Made by a program: the position numbers and the translations under genes. Shown one piece after another: positions 28,425 to 36,509 of a stretch of DNA of 64,000 nt. Source of the stretch: Streptomyces bungoensis (GTDB lineage Bacteria > Actinomycetota > Actinomycetes > Streptomycetales > Streptomycetaceae). Location: positions 321,764 through 385,763 of the forward strand of contig NZ_KQ948855.1 of the NCBI RefSeq assembly GCF_001514215.1, read 5' to 3'. The notes under the pieces are model-generated. The model saw only the letters and a list, made by a program, of their open reading frames with translations, was not told the DNA's origin and ran no database searches. Position 1 is the first letter of the stretch. Each line of letters begins with the position of its first letter.

Positions 28425-30454
28425 TTGGCCATCACCCCGGATACTCCAGCAGCGTGATCGAGGCCGTCTCCGGCGGATCTGCTGACCTCGGTCTCCGGGT
28501 CGAAGTGGGGATCCGTAGCCGTTCGATGCACTTTGGACCATTCGCGAGCAAGAGCGACCAACTGCTGGTTCCTGTCAGAGTATGCCTGGACATTGTCGGC
28601 CGTCTGTTTCGCATCGAGCCTTTCCTGCTCGTCCTCCAGCCACTTTCCTGTCACGTAGTCGAAGCCTGCCTGAACGTCGGAGCTGGCCACAGGGATGTAA
28701 CTGATCGCCTTATCGAACAGTGGCTTGGCTTCGAACTCAGCGGTCTGCGGATCGCCCTGAGATTGAATGCGAGCCTCCTCCAAAAAACCAACGGTTCGCC
28801 CGGCCCGGCGCAAGGATCCCGCCGACTCCGAGTGATCATCATGGATGTCGGCAACCATCGCCTGATTGAGGCCGCCGTTGAGCGTGCCGTAGGCGTCCTT
28901 GTCCTTCGAGACCTGCTTGGCGACCTCGAAGAGCTGGCCCTGGTCCAGGGGTGACTTCGAGATGTCGACCTCGCTCATGGACGCATGAACAACCGCCCCG
29001 TGGTTCACCAGAATCGAGGCCACGGGCTGCCGCAGAGACGGCGGGAACTTGTCGCCGCTGTCGGCCAGGTAACCGACCGCCGATTTGAAGACCGCTTCGT
29101 TCTGCCCGGTGTGCGCCACATAGCGCGCGTGCTTGTCGGACGGATCGATCCCCGTCGTCGCCGCCTGCAAGGCCCTGCCGAAGCCGGCGCGGTCGTCCCC
29201 GTCCAGGCCGGCCGCGTACGTGCTGACCGTCGCGCCCTCGTGCTCGTGGAGGACGACGTTCCAGTCGCGCTCCTTCATCAGGTACTTCATGCGGGCATCC
29301 GAGGAGAGGTAGTGCGCCGCCGTGCCCGGGTCCCGGCTCATGATGCCCAGCGCGCCGTCCACCGGATCGTTCGCGAACCAGCCACCCCGCTTGCCGCTGT
29401 ACTCGCCCTTCAGCCGCCAGATACCCGGATCGCTCCGCTCCGCCGCGATCATGTCGTCGGTCAGGTCCTCGAGCATCGCAGGCGCGTACCCATGCCCCTT
29501 GCTCATGAGCGTGACGAGGGACTGGTAGCCCACCGCCTTGTCCAGGCGTACGCCCTGCGCGTCCGTGGCGTGGTGCTCGACGCCGGCGTGCCGCATGGCG
29601 GCGCGCCAGTGCCGGTACCAGGCCGAGTGCGTGTCCCTCGTCGCCGTCGCGAGTGTGTTCGCCAGGCCCGACTCGATCGTCGCGTACGTCCCCGCTCCCG
29701 GCCCGCCCCGGGCGTGGATCAGATCGTTCAGCTCGTTCGTCAGCGTGATCGTGCCCGCGGGGCCCAGGTCGTCCAGCAGAGTGCGGGAGAACGCCTCGTC
29801 ACCGGAGTTGTCACGGAACACCCGTTCCAGCTCGGCCAGTTGCCGCCGCGACAGGTGCCCGCCCCGGCTCAGCTTCCGCAGCGCCCCCTCCGCCGCCAGT
29901 GCCTCGTACTTCTCGACGTCCCCGACCGCCCTGCCGTTGAAGCCGCGGCCCCCGACCAGCGGGTCCGCGTCGACGACCGCGGCCTTCAGCGCGACCTCGA
30001 CGCCCGTGTCCGCGTCCGTCACGGCCCGTACCGCCGCGTCGATACGGTCCTGCCAGGACCGTACGGCCGACTCGTCTGCCTCTTTGACCCGTGCCGGATC
30101 CGCGCTCACCCGGCCGCTGTCCGAGACCCGCATCCCGGCCGCCGCCGCTTCCTTCCGGGCCGCCATGAGTCGGCCCTTCAGCTCCGTGAACTGGGCGTGG
30201 GCGTCCCGGAGCAGGGAGGCGATCGCCTTCGCCTCCGTCTGCGCGTACTGGAACTCCGTGAGCGTGACGCCGAAGCGCCCGTGCGCCGCCTCCGCGCTCA
30301 TGCCCCTCCAGGAGGGGGCGATCGTGATGCCGTGGACGTCCCGGCGGTACGCCTTCTCCTGCTTCGCGAACTCCGCCGCCATGCCGTCCCAGCGCTCGGC
30401 GGCGGTGGTGAGTGCGGTGAGGTCCGTGCTCATGATCTCGTGGTACGTCGGCAT
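28421..30454 (-). CDS. Large WXG-like (type VII secretion-associated) protein
   Basis: 677 residues. The first 110 are helical with a WXG-like turn (APSWRGMSAEAAHGRF), as in ESX substrates and LXG-type scaffolds. The remainder is soluble, mixed helix, with repeated WxxHWRxAMRHAGVEHH and TDDMIAAERSDPGIWRLKGEYSGKRGGWFANDPVDGALGIM segments resembling conserved Streptomyces ESX-locus proteins, perhaps a DUF6571-type domain. It has no signal peptide. Lies 15 bp after a small WXG-like partner and is coupled to a lipoprotein downstream. The last 190 residues are encoded by lower-GC DNA. May be effector or structural secreted component; undecided. Confidence 0.6.
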   Translation of the reverse strand: MPTYHEIMSTDLTALTTAAERWDGMAAEFAKQEKAYRRDVHGITIAPSWRGMSAEAAHGRFGVTLTEFQYAQTEAKAIASLLRDAHAQFTELKGRLMAARKEAAAAGMRVSDSGRVSADPARVKEADESAVRSWQDRIDAAVRAVTDADTGVEVALKAAVVDADPLVGGRGFNGRAVGDVEKYEALAAEGALRKLSRGGHLSRRQLAELERVFRDNSGDEAFSRTLLDDLGPAGTITLTNELNDLIHARGGPGAGTYATIESGLANTLATATRDTHSAWYRHWRAAMRHAGVEHHATDAQGVRLDKAVGYQSLVTLMSKGHGYAPAMLEDLTDDMIAAERSDPGIWRLKGEYSGKRGGWFANDPVDGALGIMSRDPGTAAHYLSSDARMKYLMKERDWNVVLHEHEGATVSTYAAGLDGDDRAGFGRALQAATTGIDPSDKHARYVAHTGQNEAVFKSAVGYLADSGDKFPPSLRQPVASILVNHGAVVHASMSEVDISKSPLDQGQLFEVAKQVSKDKDAYGTLNGGLNQAMVADIHDDHSESAGSLRRAGRTVGFLEEARIQSQGDPQTAEFEAKPLFDKAISYIPVASSDVQAGFDYVTGKWLEDEQERLDAKQTADNVQAYSDRNQQLVALAREWSKVHRTATDPHFDPETEVSRSAGDGLDHAAGVSGVMAK

Positions 30455-30469
30455 GCCCGGCCGCCCCCG

Positions 30470-30829
30470 TCAGTACCGGTCCAGTGCCGAGGTGCGGCGC
30501 AGCTCCGACCCGACGGCAAGGTCCGCGCCGGTCAGCACCGTGTTCGTACTGCGCAGCGAGTCCTTCTCGGCGCCCAGCCGGTCCATCAGGTTCTTCACCT
30601 GGGCGCCCCACGTCCCGTGGGCCTTGCGCAGCGCCCCCGAGGTCGCCCAGCCGTCCCCGTCCCGGGCGCCGAACGCCTTCAGGGCCGCGCCGGTCTCGTC
30701 GTCGGCCCATTCCCCGGCCTTGCGTGTGCCCGGCTCGATGTGGTCGTGGATGGCCCTGGCCGCCGCCTTCTTCTCGGCCGGCGAGGACGCCAGCGCCCCC
30801 GCCCCGAAGCCATCGGTCAGAACGCCCAC
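30470..30829 (-). CDS. Small WXG100-like protein
   Basis: 119 residues, helical, no signal peptide, with a conserved-looking central Trp-Gly pair (HGTWGAQVKNLMDRLGAEKDSL) between two helices. Size and partner gene (the 677-residue WXG-like protein 15 bp downstream) fit an ESX substrate or chaperone pair. No exact family recognised. Confidence 0.55.
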   Translation of the reverse strand: MGVLTDGFGAGALASSPAEKKAAARAIHDHIEPGTRKAGEWADDETGAALKAFGARDGDGWATSGALRKAHGTWGAQVKNLMDRLGAEKDSLRSTNTVLTGADLAVGSELRRTSALDRY

Positions 30830-30894
30830 CGGACACCCCTTGCCGCTCTCGGCCCTCCACCGTCAGCCCTTCAACTGGCGAACGCCGATCTTCG

Positions 30895-31467
30895 TCACGG
30901 GTCCAGGTAGCCGCGTGCGGAGGCGATCAGAGCAGGATCGGGATGCCCCTGGTTGAGGTCGTCGATGCTGCGTGCCGTGGGACGCGTGTCGCCGTCCGTG
31001 TCCGCGACGAACAGGACGGGGTGCCACCCGGGATTGACCTCGGCGATGCCGGCCCGGACACGGGGGTCGCCCAAGGCGCCTTCCAGGGCAGCACGGGCAA
31101 GGTCACGCCGTGTGTACGGATCGTCGGCTCGTGCGTCACTGGCCGCGAGCATGGCCTCGCTGATGTCGGCCGTCGACTCGACTCCGTTCTCGGGGCTCAC
31201 GTCGTCATCCGAGATCCGCCACTCGTCGGGCCACCAGCGGTAGTGATCGGCCTCTTCGTCCGCCGTGACGTCGTTCTCTTCGAGAAGCGTCCCGAGGGCT
31301 TCCTCGGTGTGCGCCACCAGGCGGAGCGTGACGACGTCGCTGTCCGTCGTGATCGCCAGTGCGTACAGCTCCTCCGACGCGTGTGCTTTCAGCATGGGGC
31401 TCAGCGTCGCGCAGACGGAGGTGACGATCCGCTCCCGCAAGGAGTCGATTTCTCTAGCCGACGGCAC
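30895..31467 (-). CDS. DUF4303-type protein, possible immunity protein
   Basis: 190 residues from GTG 31467. The beginning (REIDSLRERIVTSVCATLSPMLKAHASEELYALAITTDSDVVTLRLVAHTEEAL) and the YRWWPDEWRIS motif match DUF4303, a SUKH-like family often found as immunity protein in polymorphic toxin loci. An ATG at 31506 would extend it by 13 Pro/Gly-rich residues and a longer overlap with the mycosin gene. Overlaps the mycosin 3' end by 14 bp. In an ESX-cargo locus, an immunity role against a WXG effector is plausible, not shown. Confidence 0.6.
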   Translation of the reverse strand: MPSAREIDSLRERIVTSVCATLSPMLKAHASEELYALAITTDSDVVTLRLVAHTEEALGTLLEENDVTADEEADHYRWWPDEWRISDDDVSPENGVESTADISEAMLAASDARADDPYTRRDLARAALEGALGDPRVRAGIAEVNPGWHPVLFVADTDGDTRPTARSIDDLNQGHPDPALIASARGYLDP

Positions 31468-32680
31468 TCCGCCGCCTGGCGAGGGTGAACGCCGCGGCGA
31501 TTCCACCCACGATCACGACCGCGCCGGCGCCCAAGGCGACCCACAACGTGCGGTCGTAGCCGTCGCTCTTGGTGGACGCGGCGGCCTCGGCCTTCTGCCC
31601 CGCGGGCTGCTTCGCGGGCGTCGAGGCCGTGGCCTTGGGGGATGCCGAGGCCGCCGCTGCCAGGTCCGGCAGCGGATAGACGTTCGCCGGGCCCGGGTCG
31701 CCCGGGTTCTGGAGGGCGACCCGGGGGCGCACGATGCCGTAGCCGATGGAGTCGTTGCGCTTGGCGCCGTTCGTGGGGGCGCCGATCGTGTTGAGCATGA
31801 CGCGGAGGACCTGGTTGTTGGTCCACTTCGGATGCGCGGACCAGATGAGGGCGGCGCTGGCGGAGGCGAGGGCGGCGGCTCCACTGGTGCCGTGGCTCTT
31901 GCAGAGACCGGTCTTGCCGCCGCAGGCATGAACCAGGTCATCGCCAGGAGCTGCCATGTCGTTCTGGGGCCCGAACTCCGACTCTGCGGTCTTGCGGAGA
32001 TCCTTGCCGACCGCTGACACACCCACTACACCGGGCGTGGCTGCCGGGTATTCAACGGGGTTGCCCTTAGCACCCTCGTTCCCTACAGACGCGAAGATGA
32101 GCGACCCATGAGACAGGGCGTACTTGACTGCAGCGGTGAGCTCCGGGGAGGTAATAGGCGCCCCCATGGAGATGTTGATGACCTGGGCCCCAGAATCCGC
32201 CGCGTAGCGGATGGCCTTGCTGAAGTCCGAAGGGCCGGCGAAGCCATTGGTGTCACTTGGAGCAGGCATACGGATGGGGAGAATCTTGACGCCTGGTGCC
32301 AGACCGAACGCTCCCTTGCCTCCGTCATACGCACCAGTGCCGGCGATCAGTCCGGCCATCCCCGTACCGTGGCCTTTGTAGTCCGTGTGTTCGTCACCGG
32401 CACGCTTGGCGGGAGCCAGATCCTTCCCGTCGAGTACCTGGCCCTTGAGGTCAGGATTGGACGGGTCGACGCCGGTGTCGATCACCGCGACCGTGATGCC
32501 CTTACCCGTGCTCGTACGCCACATCTCCTCCGCATGCATGGCATCCAGATACCACTGCTGGGAACGTGTGGAGTCGGCGTGAGCCTGCGCTGCTGTACCG
32601 CCCACCAACAGCAGGACAATGGCCGTTGAGGTCCCGGCACGCAGGCCTTTCTGCCAGGAGTTGGCCCCAGAGATGGGCAT
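31454..32680 (-). CDS. mycP: Type VII secretion-associated serine protease (mycosin)
   Basis: 408 residues, subtilisin (S8) family. Signal peptide about 1-36 (AAQAHADS), catalytic Asp in TVAVIDTGVDP (about residue 68), His in KGHGTGMAG (about 103), Ser in SHGTSGAAAL (about 268), a Pro/Ala/Lys linker, and a C-terminal membrane helix (LWVALGAGAVVIVGGIAAAFTLARRR). This layout, anchored outside the membrane, is that of mycosins, which are part of or regulate ESX secretion. Surrounded by WXG-type genes, but no EccB/C/D/E is visible in this window. Confidence 0.92.
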   Translation of the reverse strand: MPISGANSWQKGLRAGTSTAIVLLLVGGTAAQAHADSTRSQQWYLDAMHAEEMWRTSTGKGITVAVIDTGVDPSNPDLKGQVLDGKDLAPAKRAGDEHTDYKGHGTGMAGLIAGTGAYDGGKGAFGLAPGVKILPIRMPAPSDTNGFAGPSDFSKAIRYAADSGAQVINISMGAPITSPELTAAVKYALSHGSLIFASVGNEGAKGNPVEYPAATPGVVGVSAVGKDLRKTAESEFGPQNDMAAPGDDLVHACGGKTGLCKSHGTSGAAALASASAALIWSAHPKWTNNQVLRVMLNTIGAPTNGAKRNDSIGYGIVRPRVALQNPGDPGPANVYPLPDLAAAASASPKATASTPAKQPAGQKAEAAASTKSDGYDRTLWVALGAGAVVIVGGIAAAFTLARRRSAVG

Positions 32681-32701
32681 GGTTTCTCTTACCCCTTGGT
32701 C

Positions 32702-34270
32702 TCAGCCGGTGGTCGGCGGTTCATTCCGGCGGTCGTCCCGCTGCTTGCCATTCCGCTGCCGCGCGCGACTGGTCTGTCCGCCCGGAGCGCCGCGATCGCC
32801 ACGTCCCGCACGAGTCTCACTCGGCACACCGCCCGAGATGCCCCCTCGCATGGGTGCGGACGGTACGGGGGCATCGGGTCGGGCTGGAGCTCGCCCCGTC
32901 CTCTGCGGCGTACCGCCGATGATCCCCTCGCGCGGCGTGGCACCAGGACGCCCGGCGGAGGGCCCCACGGTGCGGGCGGCAGGCTGTCCTACCGCTCCCG
33001 TGTTCGGCAGGCGACCGGTCATCCGGCGACCGGCCGCAGAATCACCACTGGGCGCGACGCCAGGCATCCGCCCCGACGCCTTACCAGTGCCGGAAGACGC
33101 AACGGGGCGCCCACCAGTGATTCCCGAGGCTGGCCTACCACCTGTCCCGGAGGCAGGCACCTCTCGTGCAACGGCAGGGCCGACCGTGCGGGGGGCATTG
33201 GGCAGACCACGGCCCGGGGCAGGGGTGACCCCGGTGGGTTGCCGTCCCAAGCCTCGTCCAACGGGCCCTTGCACGGGCTGTCCGGGTCGCCCACCCATCG
33301 GTCTTGCCGATCCGCCGGATGCCGAAGGCAGACGGACGGGACCACCTGACATAGGCGGGACCGGGCCACTCGCCGGTGGCAGAGGTCCAGTTTCCGGATG
33401 GACCGTAGTGGGCGGTCCTGCCGGAGAGGCCTGGGGAGGCTGATGAATTTCTGGAAGCGTGGTGGTCGAGTCGATGTGTGTAGCAGGCACATCGATCGTC
33501 GGCGGACGCAGGTGATGGGAAGAAGAGCCAACGGTCGGCGAGTCCGTGTGAAGTTCGGGGCCGGCGCTCACCGAACCTCGGTGTTCGGTTCGTACGGTTC
33601 CGGCACTCTCAGCGCTGGTTCCGGGAACGACACCACCTCCACTGTGAACGCCACCGGAGCTGCCACCTCCGGGGCGAGCCAGGTCCTCGGACGAAATGAA
33701 AGGAGCCGGCGTAATCGCCTTAGGCGGCGGCGGAAACTTAGGCCGCTCCAACCCGTTCATCTGCGAAGCCGACAGCTCGTACGACTGCCCCAGCTTGTTC
33801 ATCTGGTCCACCGCCTCCTGGCGGACCTTCTCCTGGTCGGCCTTCAGGGCGGCCAGGTTGGCGGCGGACTTCGCGCGGACCGAAGCGGAGTCCGGGTCGT
33901 TGTGGGCCGAGATCGCCGCGTCCAGGTTCGCCTGAGAGCTCTTGGCGTCGCGCGGGATCGACGCCTGGACCGTCGCGATCGCATCCGAGGCGTGGCCCAG
34001 CCACTTGCCCGCGCCCTCGCTGAAGTCACCCAGTCGCAGCGTTGAGTTGGCCAGGTCGTTGGCCCAGGTGCGGAACGCGTCGGCGCCCTCGCCCTTCCAC
34101 TCCACCCACTGCGGGCGGACCTTCAGCTCCTCCCCGATCTTGCGGATCTCCTTGGCGGCCGCGGTCAGCCGGTCGGCGGCGGACTGCACCTCGCCGGCGT
34201 TCGCCTGGTCCAGCCACGCGAGCATCTCCTCGTGGCTCATGCTCTCGAAGGGCGTTCCCTTGCCGGTCAT
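32702..34270 (-). CDS. WXG/PPE-like ESX substrate with Pro/Gly/Ser-rich tail
   Basis: 522 residues from ATG 34270 (GGGGGAGG five bases upstream). Residues 1-190 are helical with a W-x-G-like turn (QWVEWKGEGADAFRTWANDL), typical of WXG100/PPE-type ESX cargo. From residue about 195 (PKFPPPPKAITPAP) the chain is a long low-complexity Pro/Gly/Thr/Arg region without predicted structure, with repeats such as GRPxxGxxGxxP, ending in an Arg/Gln/Asn-rich tail. The disordered tail could pass through the cell wall. Directly upstream of the mycosin gene. Confidence 0.7.
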   Translation of the reverse strand: MTGKGTPFESMSHEEMLAWLDQANAGEVQSAADRLTAAAKEIRKIGEELKVRPQWVEWKGEGADAFRTWANDLANSTLRLGDFSEGAGKWLGHASDAIATVQASIPRDAKSSQANLDAAISAHNDPDSASVRAKSAANLAALKADQEKVRQEAVDQMNKLGQSYELSASQMNGLERPKFPPPPKAITPAPFISSEDLARPGGGSSGGVHSGGGVVPGTSAESAGTVRTEHRGSVSAGPELHTDSPTVGSSSHHLRPPTIDVPATHIDSTTTLPEIHQPPQASPAGPPTTVHPETGPLPPASGPVPPMSGGPVRLPSASGGSARPMGGRPGQPVQGPVGRGLGRQPTGVTPAPGRGLPNAPRTVGPAVAREVPASGTGGRPASGITGGRPVASSGTGKASGRMPGVAPSGDSAAGRRMTGRLPNTGAVGQPAARTVGPSAGRPGATPREGIIGGTPQRTGRAPARPDAPVPSAPMRGGISGGVPSETRAGRGDRGAPGGQTSRARQRNGKQRDDRRNEPPTTG

Positions 34271-34298
34271 CGAACCTCCCCCGTCGCCTTCGGAACCA

Positions 34299-34835
34299 TC
34301 AGATCGTGCCACCCGCGTCGCCGGCCGGCGGCTGCTCCGGCGTCGTCCCGCCACCGTGGTGCTTCTTCGGCAGGGACGGGTCGTAGGCCCCGCCGTAGTG
34401 CCGGGTCGTCTCGGCGCTGATCGCCGCCATCCGGGCGCGGACGTCCGCGTCGATGTTCTGGTAGCCCTTGTGCGAGGCCACGACCGCGATCGCCATGCCC
34501 TCCATGGAGTCGGACAGCAGCTTCGACAGCGTCTCCAGTTCGCTGACCACCGTCTCGTACGCCGTGTGGAGACCGGCGGCCTCCGACCACGTCCCGCCTC
34601 CGCCGCCGAACTGACGGCGTGCCAGGCGCGCCTCCCCGACCTTGCCGGGGCCGGCGTCCGAGCCCTTGAGGTCCCGGATCAGGTCGTCCACTCTCTTCTT
34701 GAACTCAGTGAAGGACGACAGCTCGGTGACCAGGTCCGCCGCCGCTCCAGCAGCGGCACCCGCCACACCAGACAGCCCGAACAGGCCGGTCAGCAACGGC
34801 GCCAGCGGCGCGTCCGTCCCACCATCGCTCGACAA
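34299..34835 (-). CDS. WXG-like small ESX-locus protein
   Basis: 178 residues. First gene of the minus-strand ESX cargo operon. A hydrophobic Gly/Ala-rich N-terminal stretch (LLTGLFGLSGVAGAAAGAAADLV) may be membrane-associating, followed by helices (FTEFKKRVDDLIRDLKGS; YETVVSELETLSKLLSDSMEGMAIAVVASHKGYQNIDADV) like WXG100 proteins, and a Gly/Pro end. Function unknown; operon context suggests co-secretion with the next gene, 28 bp downstream. Confidence 0.55.
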   Translation of the reverse strand: MSSDGGTDAPLAPLLTGLFGLSGVAGAAAGAAADLVTELSSFTEFKKRVDDLIRDLKGSDAGPGKVGEARLARRQFGGGGGTWSEAAGLHTAYETVVSELETLSKLLSDSMEGMAIAVVASHKGYQNIDADVRARMAAISAETTRHYGGAYDPSLPKKHHGGGTTPEQPPAGDAGGTI

Positions 34836-34925
34836 CTTGGCACCTCCCCCGTGCGTTCATCAAGCCGAAGCTCCGGATACCACTCTAGCTACCCCCTGTG
34901 ACACCCCGCAGCCGAGGCATACGTC

Positions 34926-35792
34926 ATGAAGGACATTGCGCCCACGCCGGCGACGCGTGGCCGCAGGAACGGCTACGGCGTCATCCACGAGAACACCCGC
35001 CACACCACCCGCTTCACGGTGGTCGGCAACCACCTGGCCCAGCACCCGGAGATGTCGCTCGTCGCCATCGCGCTGGCCGTGCACATCCAGTCGCTGGCGA
35101 GCAACGCCCCCGTGGACATCAAGACGCTCGCCGAGCGGTTCCCGGAGGGCCGGGACCGGATCGCCTCCGGGCTGCGTGAGCTGGAAGCCCACGGCAATCT
35201 GCGCCGCGAACGCGAACGCGCCCCGACCGGCCGCATCGTCACCCGCACGATCAGCTGCAACCAGCCGAAAGCACCGCGCGACCACACCCCCGAGAAGCGG
35301 GCAGCGCGGCTCGGCGCACCCCGCGAACCTCGCAAGCAGCATCCGCTGCCGCCCGTCCCCCAGCCGGCGTACCCCTCCCCCGCCCTCCTCCAGACGGCCA
35401 TCGACCCGCTCGCCGACCTGCACCGGGATGACCGCCGCCTCCTGCTGAGCGCGTGCGACACCGCCCACCTGGCCCCCGGCGTCGCCACCTGGCTGCAACG
35501 CGAGGTCCCGGCGACGGCCGTACGCCGCGCACTGACCGACGGCCTTCCACCGGAGCCTCTGCGGCGCCCGGCCGCCCTCCTGGCCCACCGCCTCGGCGCC
35601 CAGCTACCGCCCCCACCCCCGTTCCGTGCCCCAGCCGCCCCACCGCCGTCCGTCCCGCACCGCATGCAGAACTGCGACGGCTGCGACCGCGGCTTCCGGG
35701 CGCCGGCACCGGGCCTGTGTGCCGAGTGCCGTGCTGCGACCCGCGAACCAGGCGGATCTTCGTCCGGCTCCAGCTCCTCTCACACCCACTGA
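34926..35792 (+). CDS. Helix-turn-helix domain protein
   Basis: 288 residues. Residues about 25-100 form a winged-helix-like domain (VVGNHLAQHPEMSLVAIALAVHIQSLASNAPVDIKTLAERFPEGRDRIASGLRELEAHGNLRRERERAPTGRIV), with the recognition-helix pattern TLAERF...RIASGLRELEAHG. After a Pro/basic linker is a helical region and a C-terminal zinc-ribbon-like Cys set (NCDGCDRGFRA, LCAEC). This architecture is a common, uncharacterised Streptomyces DNA-binding type. Divergent from the ESX cargo operon with a 90-bp shared promoter region, so it may control it. No good ribosome site before ATG. Confidence 0.65.
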   Translation: MKDIAPTPATRGRRNGYGVIHENTRHTTRFTVVGNHLAQHPEMSLVAIALAVHIQSLASNAPVDIKTLAERFPEGRDRIASGLRELEAHGNLRRERERAPTGRIVTRTISCNQPKAPRDHTPEKRAARLGAPREPRKQHPLPPVPQPAYPSPALLQTAIDPLADLHRDDRRLLLSACDTAHLAPGVATWLQREVPATAVRRALTDGLPPEPLRRPAALLAHRLGAQLPPPPPFRAPAAPPPSVPHRMQNCDGCDRGFRAPAPGLCAECRAATREPGGSSSGSSSSHTH

Positions 35793-35880
35793 CCAGGGAG
35801 ATCGGCACATCATGTTCGTGGCCCACTACCCCAGCCGTCCCGGGCGGCTAACCTGGCCAGTGCACTCCCGGGAGGACTCC

Positions 35881-36228
35881 ATGAGCACGCAGGTCGACCA
35901 CGGACACGAGCTGGTTCCGAGCCCCGAACAGACCCCGGATGCTCTGCGGGCCGCCCTCGCCGTCGTCGATCCGGCGCGCCTGCCGGAGATGCAGCGGACG
36001 AAGGACGAGGCGTTCGCCAAGGCTGTGGAGTGGCAGTCCCTCAGCCCGGTGCGGAGCTGGGTCCTGGCCTGGGCCAGGGACATCGAGATCGCGCGCCGGC
36101 CCGACCTCGCCGTACGCCACGCCCATGCCAAGCACAACCTGGAACACGAGGACGCGGCCGTCGCCCATCGGGCCCTTCAGGAGCTGAGCACCGTCCTGGA
36201 CGAGGCCATGAAGGCAGTCCGCGGTTGA
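35881..36228 (+). CDS. DUF6247-type protein, probable antitoxin
   Basis: 115 residues from ATG 35881 with GGGAGGACTCC directly upstream. Helical, acidic; the pattern ALRAALAVVDPARLPEMQRTKDEAFAKAVEWQSLSPVRSWVLAWARDIEIARRPDL fits the DUF6247 family, which in Streptomyces precedes RelE/ParE-like toxins. Its stop overlaps the next gene's TTG start (TTGA). A longer in-frame extension upstream lacks a ribosome site and is rejected. Confidence 0.65.
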   Translation: MSTQVDHGHELVPSPEQTPDALRAALAVVDPARLPEMQRTKDEAFAKAVEWQSLSPVRSWVLAWARDIEIARRPDLAVRHAHAKHNLEHEDAAVAHRALQELSTVLDEAMKAVRG

Positions 36229-36482
36229 GCTGGAGCTGGGAGTAGGCCTTCGGAGCGGAAGCAGCCGCACGGAATGCCCCATCCGACTTCCTCGCCGAAG
36301 TGGAACGCAAAGCCGCCGAGCTGGTGACAGCGGCTGAAGCACTTCACGTACACGGTACGAGCCATGGTGACCACGACCCCAGGGGCGGGGACATCGTCGT
36401 CCCCGGCGGAATGTTCACCTACCAGATCGTCGTGCGCAGCGAACGGGTCTACGTCGTGCAACTGACCTACCTGGGCTGGTGA
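36225..36482 (+). pseudogene. RelE/ParE-like toxin with in-frame amber codon
   Basis: The frame TTG AGC TGG AGC TGG GAG TAG GCC TTC GGA opens four bases into the antitoxin stop and carries a TAG at codon 7 (36243-36245), where relatives have Tyr after SWSWE by my recollection. Beyond the stop, the frame continues intact to TGA at 36482, with FLAEVERKAAELVTAAEALHVHG, GGDIVVPGGMFTYQIVV and RVYVVQLTYLGW, the core of a small RelE-like toxin of about 85 residues. An internal GTG at 36300 could give a 60-residue C-terminal piece. Probably an inactivated toxin: one base change would restore it. A sequencing error is possible. Confidence 0.65.
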
Positions 36483-36509
36483 GGCAGATACACGTCACCA
36501 CGTCACCGC

